DNA of 64,000 bases from Typhlomys cinereus (taxonomy: Eukaryota; Chordata; Mammalia; Rodentia; Platacanthomyidae): the NCBI GenBank assembly GCA_023101885.1, contig JALPQD010000224.1, positions 744,001 through 808,000 of the forward strand, in the 5' to 3' direction. Position numbers and translations under genes: made by a program. Below are positions 26,703 to 39,368 of this stretch, in pieces; the first letter of the stretch is position 1, and the number at the start of each line of letters is the position of its first letter. Below the pieces are notes generated by a model that had not been told where the DNA came from, did no database searches, and saw only the letters and a list, made by a program, of their open reading frames with translations.

Positions 26703-27997
26703 GAGTGAGGATTCCATCTGCTGGGGTTATTGTATTTTTTATTATTAACAACCCAAAATAAGAATTTATTACTTTGTTATTATCAAATTTGTATTACCTT
26801 CCACTCTACCTGCTTCAGTTATAACTAGATCCACTTGTTCAAATGAAGGAAATAGGACATTACTGGTCCAAATCTTGCATACCTCTTTTGCCTACCTCTT
26901 ACTCAAACCAATCTTTATTATTAAAGATAACACTGAAAGATCTTTGCTTCTCCTGTACATTAAGAGCAACTTTTCTAAAATTCCTTTGGAAATAGCCTCA
27001 AAAATATCTTCCATCAGCCTTGTTTGGTCAAATATCTTTCTCTAGAGTCAGGAAATGAAGCAAATGAACCAAAGTTGGGTGAAATGCTATTCTTTAAAAT
27101 AATTCTAAACTATGAACAAAAAAGCAAAGAAAAACAAATCCAATCCTATTGTGATAAATAAAACTGTTAAATCTACTGTTATGTTTCAGAGAAAACCAGT
27201 AATTTTCCCCAAGGAGTATGGATTCAGCCTAAGTTAATGACAGTCTTAGAGATGAATATTTCTGTATGGCTTGTTATAATGCTGGTAGAAATTATTGTTT
27301 TGGCCCATTACAATAATAATTGGCCTAGGAACCAAATACTACTAAGTTGTCTACTCAAATAAAATAGAATATCTCTCATTTAACTTTCCCCAATGAAAAT
27401 TTAAGCAATTATTGCAATGATTTTAATCTTCATAAGAATGTCTCTTTCATCAATAATTAAAAGCACTCGATAGAACCTGAGACATCAGTATCCATCATGT
27501 TTCTTCTGTAAATATGATCATTGTTTATGACAAATACATTACATCATAATATCTTGACCTTAATGAAAACCTGACCATGAGATTTGGTTTCCTTTTATGA
27601 AGTGTCTATTTCTGTGTTCATAACTTTTAGGTAAGTAAAGATAAACAGAACTTACCAAAATGGGAGTGTAGGCTCATTTCAGTTACTAATATCCTTTAAG
27701 AATTCCAACTTGAAGCATTACAGATTACTTTTTTTCTTTTTTCTTTTTTAAGATCAGGGACAAGACTAAAGGGGAACAGACGAGACAAGAAATTTATAGT
27801 GGGGAACTTCCATGGTTCCTAGGCCACAGTTGTATGCTCCCTATCAATAGACAGACAAATACAGAAAAAGGGAAAGGACCTTCATGCTCGCCTCTTGTGA
27901 AGATAAAAACACAAAGGCGGCCAGCTTACCAAACAACTGCCAAAGGGGACACAATGCTCCACACTGGTGCCGAGATGAGGAAAGGGCCACCATGAAA

Positions 27998-28016
27998 GCC
28001 CCACGTTGAGGTGCCA
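27998..28016 (-). other. Degenerate primer-binding site, tRNA-Lys
   Basis: The plus strand GCCCCACGTTGAGGTGCCA differs from the 3' end of tRNA-Lys(CUU) (GCCCCACGTTGGGCGCCA) by about one indel and one or two substitutions. It lies two bases from the TG edge of the LTR at 28,019, which is the correct position. Lysine primer sites are typical of betaretrovirus-like class II elements. Confidence 0.65.
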
Positions 28017-28018
28017 GA

Positions 28019-28421
28019 TGTAATGATATAATAGTGTAACAGGGGCCCATGGAGACCCTTGGGGCGGGGATTAACTAGCACGGAGTGAACAGCCCAGACC
28101 CCGGGAGTCAGGCAAGTGGCAAAGCAGGCTCTAAGGCTTGTAGGCTCTCAGGCTTGTGGCTCATTTATTTTAAGTATCAGACTGCTTATATATCCCACCC
28201 AACATCCCATCAATCCCAGCGTGAGTCTTTGCTGAGTTGTCCTGTCTGGATTGGCCTTTCAGCCAGGTGGTTTAACAGCACCAACTGTCTTTGCTCTGGA
28301 GTCTTGTGACATTTGTAGTCTCACAAGATTTATATGCTTAGCAAGAAGGAGGAGTCCAAGGAGCCTCTCTGTTTGGAGGATGGAAGCCTGTGTGGCACAA
28401 TTATTGTCCATTCCTCATACA
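28019..28421 (-). mobile_element. LTR of the non-coding element, copy 2
   Basis: 403 bp from TGTAATGATA to CCTCATACA. The minus-strand AATAAA (plus TTTATT near 28,164) and TATA-like GCTTATATATCCC match copy 1. Satellite resumes directly to the right. Confidence 0.7.
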
Positions 28422-30801
28422 AGTCATGTTTCTATAAGTCTGTGAGGTCTGTGGTGAGGCTGTGGTGCCATAGTGAGGCTAGGATTTCAGTGATATTGCA
28501 TTGAGGCTATGATTTCAGAGGTGAGCCTGTGATGTCATAGTGAGGCTGTGATGAAACAGTGAGGCGCTAATGTCAGAGTCGATGCTGTGATGTCATGGTT
28601 GGGCAATGGTTTCAGAGGTTAGCCTGTGATGTCATAGTGAGGTTGTCATGTCACAGTGAGGGTATAACCTCAGAGGTGAGGCTGTGATGTCACAATGAGG
28701 CTGTGATTTCACCCGTGATGCTGTGATATCACAGTAAGTCTGACATGTCAGTGAAGGGAGACTATGACATCATAGTGACTATGTGATTGCAGTGTTTAGG
28801 CTGTGATATCAGAATGAAGCTTGTGTGAGTGAATATGGTATGATGTCACAGTGAAGCTGGCATGTCACTATTGAGGCTGTGATCCCACCTTGTGACTTTG
28901 ATGTAACTGTGTGGCTGTGTTGACACTGTGAGCCCGTGAGTCACAGGGAGATGTGACGGTGGAGACTGTGAAGTCACATTGAAGCTATGTCACAATTATA
29001 TATATGAGGTCATTATGAGGTATTATGTCAGTGGAAAAGCTAATGTCACATTGAGACTGTGAGGACAGTGTGGCTATGTTGTCACAGTGAGTATTTCATG
29101 AACAGTGATGTTGTGATGTCACTGGAGAGGTTTCGATATCACAGTGAGGCTGTGATGTCAGTGGTGAAGCTGATGTCACAATGAGGCTGTGATGTCACTG
29201 GTGAGGGTGTGCTGTCAGCGGTAAGATAGATCCCACAATGAGGCTATGATGTAACAAATGAGCCTGTGGTGTCAGTGGTCATGCTGTGAGTTTACTGTGA
29301 GTCAGATGCCATGGTGAGACTTGGATGTCATCGTGAGCCTGTGATGTCACATTGAGGCTATGTGAGAGGTGTGTATGTGAGGTCACCATAAGGCTATTTT
29401 ATCAGTGGCAATGCTGATGTCACAGAGAGTTTGTGATGTCACAGTCAGGCTGTGATGGCACTGTCAGGTTGTAATGTCACAGGAGGCTGTGAGGACATGG
29501 CTATGATGTCACAGTGAAGCTCTGATGACAGTGATGTTGTGATGTCACTGAAGAGATTTTGGTGGCACAGTGAGGCTATGATGTTATTGTTGATGCTGAT
29601 GTTGCAATGAGGCTGTGATATTACTATGAGATTGTGATATAACAGTGAGGCTGTGATCAGTGGTGATAGACTATGACATCAATTTTTAGCTGTTATTTCA
29701 GTGATTAGTCTGTGATGTCAAAGGTGAGCCTTAGGTCAGTGATGGGCCTGAGATGTCATAGTGAGGCTGGGTTGGTACTGGTGAGGCTGTGATGCCACAG
29801 CGATGCTGTGGTGTCACTGTTGAGGCTGTCATGTGACTGTGACCCTGGTATGTTAGTGATGAGGCTGTGATGTCATAGCAAGGCTAGGCAGGATGTCCAT
29901 GGTATCAATGATGCTTTGATTTCGGATGTCAGCCTGTTATGTCACAGTGAGGCTATGATGTCAGAGGTGACTCTGTAATGTCACAGTGAGGGTGTGATGT
30001 CAGAAATGAGGTTATAATGTCACATCGAGGCTGTGATATCACTGTGAAGCTGTGATGTCACTGTGAGGCTATGATGTCACAGTGAGACTGCGACGTCACT
30101 GTGGAAAATGTGATGTCAGTGGCAAGGCTCATTTCCCCATGAGGCTATGATGGAACAGGTGAGTCTATAATGTAACAGGTTACACTGTGAGTTCACAGTG
30201 ATGATGTGAGGTCATTGTGAGGCTGTGATATCTGTGGGACGATTGATGTCACAATGAGGGAGTGATGTAACATATGAGGCTGAGGTGTCACTGTTTATGA
30301 TGTCAAAGTCTGCCACTGCTGAGGCTGTTACATCACTGTGAGCTCTGCTATCTATGATGAGGCTGTGGTGTCAAGGTAAGGCTAGGTAGGAAACCAGTGG
30401 TGTGGCTGTGATTTCACTGTAAGGCTGTGATATTACAGTGCAGTTGTGAGGTCAGTGGTTAGTCTGTGATTTCAGAAGTGAGACTGATGTGAGCGATGAG
30501 GCTGAGATGTCACATTGATGATGTATGTAACTGGTGAGACTGTGATGCCACAATGTTATTTTGTCATGAGGCTAGGGTTTCTTTGGTGAGGCTGTACTAT
30601 CACAGTGAGCCTGCCCAACCATTGGTGACACTGTGATTTCACAGTGAGTCTGTGCTGGACAATTGTGGCTGTGATGTCACAATGAGGTTATGATGTCACA
30701 ATGAGGCTGTGCTGGCACAGTATGGCTGTGATATCACATTGAGGTTGTGATGTCACAGTAAGGTTGTGATGTCAGTAGTGACTGTGTTTTCACAGGGGGA
30801 C
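28422..30801 (+). repeat. 19-bp satellite, forward orientation, block 5
   Basis: Canonical array with the AAGATTGATGTCA landmark near 30,230. One unit at 30,091-30,098 (CGACGTCA) retains the CpG that most units have lost. Confidence 0.9.
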
Positions 30802-31336
30802 TGTGATAATTAAGTCTGGGTGTCAATTTGACACAACTGTTATTATCTAAGATAGTCTGAGACCACGATTGGAAAAGATCAATTGAGACCACTTGATAGG
30901 ATTGTACCCACCATAGATCCTATCAGGACCTCCAAAGCTCTCATAGGATCCTCCCAATACTGCATCATGCAAAAAGGAACCACTAAAGAGAACAGAAGCC
31001 TTCTTGCAGCTGTGCTAGAAATCATTCTTCCTTCTGGCTGCCTGGTTTCTTCGACTGCCTTCGACTAGACTAAGACTCTAGGAGTCCTCCAGCCTTCAGC
31101 CATCACCCACTTGACTACTGAACTGAGAAGCTAGCTACTGGCAGCCATCTTTGGAACTACTTTGGCTACTGGTAGTCATCTTTGACTACCTCAGCTACTG
31201 GGTGCCTTCACTGGACTACCTCAGCCATATCTGTAGGCCAACTCAATAAATTTCTTATATATGTTCATTATATATATATATATATATATAATTCATTCTG
31301 TGTATTCCATGACTCTAGAGGACCCTAACTAATACA
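30802..31336 (+). mobile_element. Solo ERV-L-family LTR, plus strand
   Basis: TGTGATAATTAAG to CTAACTAATACA. It contains the GTGTCAATTTGACACA palindrome, the CTCATAGGATCCTCCCA segment and AATAAATTTC followed by an (AT)n run. It is the reverse complement of the LTRs at 19,470 and 22,575 in family terms. Satellite lies on both sides and there is no internal sequence. Confidence 0.75.
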
Positions 31337-32526
31337 GAGGCTATGTCATTTGTGAGGCTGTAATGCCACTTGTGAGACTCTACAGTCACAGTGAATTTGT
31401 TGTGTCAAATTAAGGCTGTGATGTCACTGTGAGGCTATGATGTCAGAGGTGAAGCTTTATGTCACAGTAATGCTTTGATGGCATGGTATGGCTGTGATGT
31501 CACAATGAGGCTGTGATGTCACTGTAAGGTTGTGATGACACTGGGGAATCTATAATGGCACGGTGCGGCTGTAATGCTATTGGTGAGGCTGATGTCATGA
31601 TGAGGCTGTGATGTTATCGGGATTTTGTGATATCACAGTGAAGCTGTGATTTCAGTGGTGATAGACTGTGACAACATAGTTTGGCTGAGATTTCAGTGGG
31701 TTGACTGTGATGTCAGAAGTCAGGCTGATGTCAATTAGGAGGGTGAGATGGCACAGTGAGACTGGCATGTTACTGGTGAGGCTGTGATGCCACAGCGAGG
31801 CTGTGGTGTCACTGTTGAGATGTCACATGACGGGTGAGCCTGAGATTTCAGTGATGAGGCTGTGATGTCATAGCGAGGCTAGGCAGGATCTCTGTGGTGT
31901 CACTGTATGATTTCAGAGTTTAGCCTGTTATGTCACAGTGAGGCTGTGTTGTCAGTAGTAAGACTGATGCCATATTGAGGCTATGATGTAACAAGTGAGC
32001 ATGTGGTGTCAGTGGGCAGGTTGTGAGATCATTGTGAAACTGATGCCACTGTGAGCATTTGATGACACCGTGTGGCTATGGTGTCACTGTGAGGCTGTGA
32101 ACTCACAGGGATTTGATGATGTCATGGTGGAGGCTATGAAGTCACTGTGAGACTGTGATATCAGTGGCAAGGCTGATGTCATCATGAGTTTGTGATATCA
32201 CAGTGAGTCTGTGATGGCATTGTGAGTTGGTATGTTGTAGAAAGGCTCCGTGGACCCAGGGTGTCTATGATGTCACAATGATGCTATGATGTCACTGTGA
32301 AAGTTGTATGTCTCTGTTGGCTGTCATGACCTCATGAGATGATATCATTCTGGAAGCTGTGATGCCACAATGAGGCTGTGGTGGCAGTGGCAAGACTGAT
32401 GTTGCAATGAGGCTATGATGTAAAAGGTGAGCCTTTGGTATCAGTGGGCCAGCTGTGAGTTCACCGAGAGGCTGTGATGTCGCAGTGAGGCTCTGATGTC
32501 AGGGCTGATTCCAGACATATCAGTAG
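31337..32526 (+). repeat. 19-bp satellite, forward orientation, block 6
   Basis: Array of the same unit; it ends at 32,526 where the phrase stops abruptly against AT-rich sequence. Confidence 0.88.
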
Positions 32527-33660
32527 GCTGTGGTTGAAGGGTAAGTGAGGTCTTGTTTTAAATAAGATTTTCAAAAATGTTAATCTGCCTTTTTTAAAGC
32601 TTTCAAGCATAACTTGAAGACAGTTGCTGGTAAATTTTACAGTTGCCAGTAAAATGTTGTTCATGTGCTTGTATGTTTATATGTTCTGTTTATATGTCAT
32701 GTCCACTTCATAAAATCTGTGGCCGCTTCAATATTTTTTCATTTCTTTTGTTCGCTAGTATTAAAATTTTGGCATGCCATTGTAAATACATGTATTCATA
32801 CGTAAATATAAGAACAAATAATTTTGATAACGTCTAAGACCTTAACTACTTATGTTTGATATCAATCACAATTGTTTTTCTAATAGATTGTAAGTTTTCT
32901 TTCATACAAGTTTTCTTACAGGTTTTTTTTCATATATTCCTGAAATAACAAAGTTTGCTTTCAAGGTACTCAAAGCATCCATTCAGGCTTCAGATATTCC
33001 TAAGATCACCAAAGGCTCATGGAAAACCTGGCTGTCCTCCATTAAAATTATGCCTTACTAATTTACAATTTTTAGGTTTTCATTTGTGTCTCAACAGCTC
33101 TTCCTGATCATTTCTGTGCCTATACTGCCTATGGCCCCTCCATCTACTCCTGCCGACAACAACGTCCTTTTCTCTGCCACAGACTCGACTTCCCCTTTGG
33201 GACCATGATTCCTTCTCTGCCATAGTTGTGTGATTGCTAGTTAATGACAGGTAAAGTTCCACTTGAGAGTGGTTTCCTACTTAAGAGAAGCACAGTCACT
33301 TATATTCCACACAACTTAAGAGACTTGGGTCGCCCCAGCTATCATGGTCCCCACTAAAAAATTTATAAATAATAAAAGGGTAAAAATGTGGCACTATTGA
33401 TTCAGGGAGGCCCTAACGCAGGCTCCTGAATTCGACTACAGACAAGCCCTAACAAGTTTGGACATGTCCCAGACATATTCCAATACAGGAACCATAAAGG
33501 CAGAGGGATGAACAATCAATGGGAAAGAGGGATGAAAAACCAATGGGAAGCTGTCATGTAACCTGGATACCTAGTAAACAGCTAAATGATTAGTGGCTGC
33601 TCTCCCCCTCCCCCTGAGCAAACAGGTGGCCACAACTGATTTTACCCTTGATGCTACATA
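32527..33660 (+). mobile_element. AT-rich ERV-like block with possible PPT and truncated LTR
   Basis: About 1.1 kb without satellite. Bases 32,752-32,873 are, inverted, the same repeat as 47,880-48,010. Near 33,375-33,388 the plus strand has AAAAGGGTAAAAA directly before TGTGGCACTATTG, which looks like a polypurine tract followed by the start of a U3; two CCAATGGGAA boxes follow at about 33,515 and 33,550. I infer the 3' end of an ERV in plus orientation whose LTR is cut near 33,660. No frame is recognisable. Confidence 0.4.
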
Positions 33661-35796
33661 AGCTGTTGTGACACTGATGATGCTGTGAAATAAAGGTGAG
33701 CATGTCATATCATTGGTGAGGCTGTGATGTCACAATGAGGGTGTGCTGGCACAGCATGGCTATGATGTCACAGTGAGGTTGTGATGTCACAGTGAGATTG
33801 TGATGTTAGTAGTGACTGTGCTATCACAAGGAGACTCTGTCACTGGTGATGTTTTATTGGTACTGGTGAAGCTTTAATGTCACAGTGAATTTATCGTGCC
33901 AAAATAAGGCTGTGATGTCACAGTGAGGCTATGATTTCAGAGGTGAAGCTTTGTATGACAGTGATGCTTTGATGGCATGGTATAATTTTGATGTTACAAT
34001 GAGGCTGTGATGTGACAGTGAGGCAGTGATGTCTATGGGAAGATTGATGTCACATTGAGACAGTGATGTAACATGTGAGGCTGTGGTGTCACTGTTTATG
34101 ATGTCAAAGGTTATGATGTCATGGCTGAGGCTGTCATGTCACTATGAGCCTGTGTTACCTGTGGTGAGACTGTGGTGTCATGGTAAGGCTTGGTAGAATT
34201 TCAGTTGTGAGGCTGTGATGTCACAGTGTGGCTGTGATGTCATTGTGAGGATGTGAGTCAGAGTGAGAATGTGATGTTACACTGCAGCTGTGAGGTGACT
34301 GAATAGACTATGACTTCAGATGTGAAACTGATATAAGAGATGAGATACATATAACTGGTGAGGCTGTGATACCACTGTGAGGTTATGATGTCACCATAAG
34401 ACTGGTGTGTCACTGATGAGGCTGTGATATCACGGTGAACCTGTCATATCAGTGGTGAAGCTGTGATGTCACATTGACGCTGTTCTGGCAGTGTGGAGTG
34501 ATGCCACAGTGAGGTTGTAATGTCATTGGTAACTGTGCTTTCACAGGGAGACTATGTCATTGGTTAGGCTGTATTGTCAAAGGTGAGACTCTAATGTAAC
34601 AGTGAGTTTATTGTGTCAAATTGAGGCTGTGATACAACAGTGAGGCTATGATATTAGAAGTCAAGCTTTATGTCACAGTCATACTTTGATGGCACAATAT
34701 GGCTGTGATGTCACAATGAGGCTATGATGTCACTATGAGGCTGTGATGTCACTGGGGAAATTATGATGTCACAGTAAGGTTGTGATGTCAATAGTGACAC
34801 TGTAGTGTCACAGGGAGGCTGTCAGGTTTCAGTGAGTCTGTGAGGTCAGCCGTGAGGCTATGGTGTTACAGAGAAGCTAGATAGGATGTTGGTGATGAAG
34901 ATGTGATGTTGCATTTAGGCTTTTATTTCAGATAAATGAGCCTATCATGTCATAGTGAGGCTGTGATGAAACAGTGAGCCTATACATCAGAGTTGACGCT
35001 GTGATGTCACACCTGGGCAATGATTTCAGAGGTAAATCTGTGATTTCATAATCAGTCTGTTATGTCACAGTGAGGATATATCCACAAAGGTGTGGCTATG
35101 ATGTCACAGTGAAGCTGTGTTGTCATCCATGATGCTGTAATATCACAACGAGGCTGAATTGGCAGTGGAGTGTGACTATGCCATCACAGTGAGGATGTGA
35201 TTTCAGTGGTTAGGCTGCTATATCAGAATGAGACAAGTGTGAATAATGAGAGTATGATGTCACAGTAAGGCAGGCAGGCAGGCATGTCGCTGGTGAGGCT
35301 GTGATGGCACCTTAAGGCTTTCAGGTCAACGTGTGGCCATGATGAAACTGTAAGCCCGTTTTGTCACAGGGAGATGGAGATTTCACGGTAGAATATCTGA
35401 GATCACAGTGAGACTGTGAAGTCAGTGGCAAGGTTGATGTCACAGTGAGGTTATGATGACAGGGCTGATTCTATAAAATGTCAGTGAGGCTTTGACACTA
35501 GGGGTGATGCTTGGATTTCACAGTGAGGTTAGGACATCAGTAGTGAGGCTGTTTAATTACACTGAGGCTGTGATGTCAGAGGGGAAGCTGTGATGTCACT
35601 GTGAGTCTGTGATGTTACCGTGAGGTTGTGATATCACACTGAGGTTGTGATATAAGTGGTGATAGACTATAATATCACAGTTTGGCTGAGATTTCAGTGG
35701 CTAGGCTCTGATGTCTGAAGTGAGGCTGATATCACTGTTGCAACTGAAATGTCACAGTGAGGATAGGCTATTATTGGTGAGACTGTGATGCAACAA
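33661..35796 (+). repeat. 19-bp satellite, forward orientation, block 7
   Basis: Same array with the TTTATGATGTCAAAGG...GGTAAGGCTTGGTAG landmark near 34,040-34,210. At 35,268-35,283 a short GGCAGGCAGGCAGGCA run interrupts it. Confidence 0.88.
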
Positions 35797-36291
35797 TGTG
35801 ATAGTTAAGCCTGGATATCAACTTGACACACCCGGTATTAACTAAGCTGGGCTGAGACCACCTCTGGAAAAGATCAACTGAGACTTCTTGAAGGATACCC
35901 ACCCTAGATCCTATCAGGACCTCCAAAGCTCTCACAGGATCGTCCCAGTACTGATTCATATAAAAAGGAGCCACCAAGGAGAACAGATGCCTTCTTGCAG
36001 CTGTGCTAGGAATCGTTCTTCCTTCCAGCCATTCGGGTTCTTCGACCTTCCAAGACCTTAGGAGTTCTCCAGCCTTCAGCCATCACCTACTTGACTACTG
36101 AACTGAGCAGCTAGCTATTGGCAGCCATCGTTGGAACTACCTTGGCTACTGGAAGCCATCGTTGGACTACCTCAGCTGCTGACAGCCTTCGCTGGACTAC
36201 CTCGGCCATTTCTGTAAGCCAACCCAATAAATTTCCTATATATATATTTATTCTGTGAATTCCGTGACTCTAGAGAACTCTAACTAATACA
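35797..36291 (+). mobile_element. Solo ERV-L-family LTR, plus strand, second copy
   Basis: 495 bp from TGTGATAGTTAAG to CTAACTAATACA, same family as 30,802-31,336 and the ERV-L LTRs. Flanks AACAA (left) and AACAG (right) look like a 5-bp target duplication with one change, the length expected for ERV-L. AATAAATTTCC lies near 36,226. Confidence 0.78.
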
Positions 36292-36398
36292 AACAGGGAG
36301 GCTGTGGTGTCATTGTTAAGGCTGTCATGTGACCGTGAATCTGAGATGTCAGTGATGTGGCTGTGATGTCACAGTGAGTCTATGTCAGAGGTGTTTAG
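36292..36398 (+). repeat. 19-bp satellite, forward orientation, block 8
   Basis: A 107-bp island of satellite between the solo LTR and the 36.4-43.4 kb provirus. It shows that both inserted independently into the array. Confidence 0.85.
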
Positions 36399-36773
36399 TG
36401 TGATGACTCCAGGCCATCAGGACGAAGAGAGTTAATTTCACTGCAGATCCTTTTCCCCCAAATCCAAACGACTCCTAACACAGCAGGGAGTTTGTCAAGG
36501 CAAGGCTTATTTATTGGGAACAATAAAACAGCTTATATAGACAAAAGACCACAGGGCATGAAACGGATAGCCAATTATGTTAAAGGTCAGCACAGCATGC
36601 AAGCTTTACAGGTCAGACAACATATTTCTGTAAGAAAGGCAGGTCGACTCCTATAAGCCAATTAGGGCTCTCTGTAATGTGATCATGATTATACCCAGGA
36701 CACTAGCTCTCAGTGACATCTTTGGTCCCATGTGCTTAGCTATGCCAAGCCATTATTCCTGGGTGGGCCAACA
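36399..36773 (-). mobile_element. 3' LTR of the class II provirus
   Basis: TGTGATGACTCC to GGGCCAACA on the plus strand; minus-strand AATAAA and TATA-like GCTTATATAGAC. It lacks the (CA)n run present in the 5' LTR. Confidence 0.8.
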
Positions 36774-37097
36774 TCTTACCCTTTTTTTTAACAGAGACTG
36801 CATTTTATAATTAACTACACGTATGTCCAATATCCCATAAGTCCCAGCATAAGCTTCTGTTGTCCTGTCCAGATTGGTCTTCTCAGTCAGGCAGGTTGGC
36901 ATCAGCACCAGGCATGGCAGCAGTAGCTTGGAGAAGTTGCACGCAGCCCATACAGATAATACAGGCCTACCTGGCCCGTTTTTCCTATATATCCATTCTT
37001 TTTTGACTGCCAGCAGGAGCCAGAGTGCTTCTTTTGCTCTGACCTTGTTTTATTTTTTTTTAATTTTTTATTATTTATTCAATTGTGCGTGTGTGTG

Positions 37098-37139
<42 letters not shown>

Positions 37140-37923
37140 TGTAGAACAATGGGTGAATTTGGGAACCATCATGGACTGCCTCCACCTCCTCCTTATTTAC
37201 TCTACTGCAGGATTCACAGGCTCTGCCCTACTAGGACCAGAAACGCGGCCACCCTTGCTTCTGCCCGGCATCTATACATGGGGTCTAGGATCCGAACTCA
37301 GGACCTTCCACCTGCAAGGCAGAGGCTTAACGCATGAGCCACCTCTCCAGTCCCTTGCTCTGACCTTGTTGACCCTGCCTCAGAGGAGGTCCAGCATAAT
37401 GAACTGCACCTGGCTTGGGGAAAGATGCCATCCACATGTGGACCATTACCCATCATTGACTGCCAGCTCTGGAAAGATATCTTCTCTGGAAGGCATGCCA
37501 GGATATGTGGCTAGTAGATTAGACAAAGACCTTACAAGTCTCCAAGCTTGAATAGTGTCTCTGGGGGTAGTCATGGCATGGATGTTCAAGGGCCATAAAC
37601 ATCTGTAGTGTGGCCTGGTTGATGGAGTGCTGCTGAGAGATGTGCTAAGGAAACACTTAAACATATAATTATTAAAAGAACAATTCTTTCTAGATGTTAG
37701 GTAAAACCCAGATCAACACCACCTTGGTTTAGGTAAAGTATCAATCAGGCCATCTTGAATTAGTTCAGGCTATAAGGATTACTGTTAACATCTTCCTTGA
37801 ACACACTGTGGATAGTTTCTGAAAGAGAAAAAGCAAATAAGGCTGCCTCAAAGACTTTTTACTCCTTGGTTTAGTTTGTTAGTCTGGGGATGATTCTTTT
37901 GGGTCTCCTTCATGAGGATCCTC
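36774..37923 (-). other. 3' internal region of the class II provirus
   Basis: Between the integrase remnant and the 3' LTR. It starts with the polypurine tract complement (CCCTTTTTTTT at 36,780-36,790). Bases 36,790-37,049 and 37,371-37,550 recur at about 45,470-45,990. A SINE occupies 37,050-37,354. I see no recognisable env motif. Confidence 0.5.
37050..37354 (-). mobile_element. B2-like SINE, copy B
   Basis: Reverse-oriented copy with T-rich start, (TG)n at about 37,085-37,142, and A/B boxes at its right end (CTTAACGCATGAGCCACCTC complement). A perfect 16-bp target duplication (TTGCTCTGACCTTGTT) lies at 37,034-37,049 and 37,355-37,370. It is more diverged from copy C than copy A is. Open frames through the TG run are artefacts. 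Confidence 0.9.
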
Positions 37924-38760
37924 TTATGGATAGAATTTGAGATTCCTTGCCAGAATACATATCGGGGAAGACACTCCAATTGGGAAGACATATCCAAATC
38001 CTCTTCCCATAGTAAATAAGGGGTCAAGTCCCTTCCAATGCCCAGTTAGGGAGTCCTTCCAATGCACCTTGGCAGAAGGTTTGGTGGATAAGCTTTCCCA
38101 GTGTTTTTGGAATCTTGATTCGAGTTGTCCCTTTTGAAAATTTAAAATGTCGATAATAAAGAATGCCGACCCTAGTTTTGGTGTGGGCTTACTCCCCCTT
38201 TTTGTTTTTGTAAACAAGGGCCATTATTTGTCTTAATTTGGTTGGGTAACCCAAGGGTGGCAAAGCATTGTAAAAAATGTAATTGTGCATGATTCACTTT
38301 TTCTCCTGTATGTGCAGACACCCAGCATGCTTGAGAGAATGCATCCATGGAAACAAAGACATATTTAAGTTTACCAAATGGCGCATAATGAGTAACATCT
38401 GTTTGTCACAGCATATTAGGTTTCAGTCCTTGGGGATTTACCCCTGGCCCCTGTAAGGGTGGGACTTACAGAAAAGATTGACAAGACTTGCAGGTTTGAA
38501 CGATCTTTTTAAGTCCTTTATAGGAATTTGAGAGAACCTATGGAGTAAGCCACTCCAATTAAGGTGAATTAAGCCATGTAAGTCAGAGGCTTCCTGAATG
38601 TTAATAGCCCATATTTCTTGAGAAGCTAATTTATCAACTAAGACATTGCCCTGGGCTAGGAACCTGGGCAGACCAGAGTGACTTCTTAAATGTTGTAAAT
38701 ATATAGGCTTTTCTCATCCTTCTAATGTAGATTTTATTTCTACCATAAGGGGTGATATAG
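37924..38760 (-). pseudogene. Integrase remnant of the class II provirus
   Basis: The carboxyl part (37,924-38,217) contains a DPLFTMGRGFGYVFP segment, the small barrel typical of betaretroviral integrase ends. Further upstream (about 38,340-38,425) the minus strand keeps QTDVTHYAPFGKLKYVFV, including the first catalytic Asp, but preceded by a TGA where Trp is usual. Frames change several times. It would have inserted viral cDNA into host DNA; it is now dead. Confidence 0.7.
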
Positions 38761-39368
38761 GATTGCTATCTAATCTTATATGAGCATTTATTATCCCTGG
38801 GAGTAAATTTACACCGTATAGCCTGTCAGAGAAAAAGTTAATAGGCTCTTCATTTTCCTTTAATGCCATTATAATCGCCATCAGATCTTATACTGAGCTG
38901 ATCCTTGGGCAGGCTGGTATTTTTGTTTGTGTAGCTGAATTAAACTTCCTGGGTTGAAGGTAGTGTAAACGGATCAAGTTTTTCCTCCATCTGTGAACAC
39001 ATATAGGGTGTTTAGCGTAAGCGTTTTAACAGAGTTTGGGCTTGGCAAGCAGTAAGCACTGAAGGGGTGTGACCCATTTAGATGGTCCATAATGGCAACT
39101 TATCTCTCCTAAGTATCCTTCCAATGCCCAAGCCAATTGGGGGTGATATTTAGTCAGCCATTCTATATCAGTCAGCCTATAGGGAAAGACAATAGAGTCT
39201 GGATCCTTACCATAGTGGCTACATGTCTGTTCATGTCCTTTTTTATCATATCTGCTAATTTATATGTAGTGGTATAAACTGTAGTGGTGTTTCCCATGAA
39301 CATGTGGATGCATTGTAGAATTTCTCCAACTCGTGATAGTGCTGCTATAAGGAGCCCTCTTCCTGAAA
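38761..39368 (-). pseudogene. RNase H/connection remnant of the class II provirus
   Basis: By position between RT and integrase this should be the connection and RNase H region, but I see no intact DG/ED motif. Bases 38,838-39,350 align with 2,634-3,230, which confirms the block belongs to the ERV family. No frame longer than about 60 residues. Confidence 0.45.

Larger units (their letters stand above)
26703..28421 (-). mobile_element. Non-coding LTR element, copy 2
   Basis: Same structure as 861-2,633, here directly inside satellite: AT-rich internal part 26,703-28,018, then LTR 28,019-28,421. The internal part has no convincing frame on either strand yet matches copy 1 along its length, with scattered substitutions and small indels. 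With satellite on both sides, the left edge is either a true truncation point shared with copy 1 or a structural end of the family. An 89-residue minus-strand frame in copy 1 is not conserved here. Confidence 0.65.
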
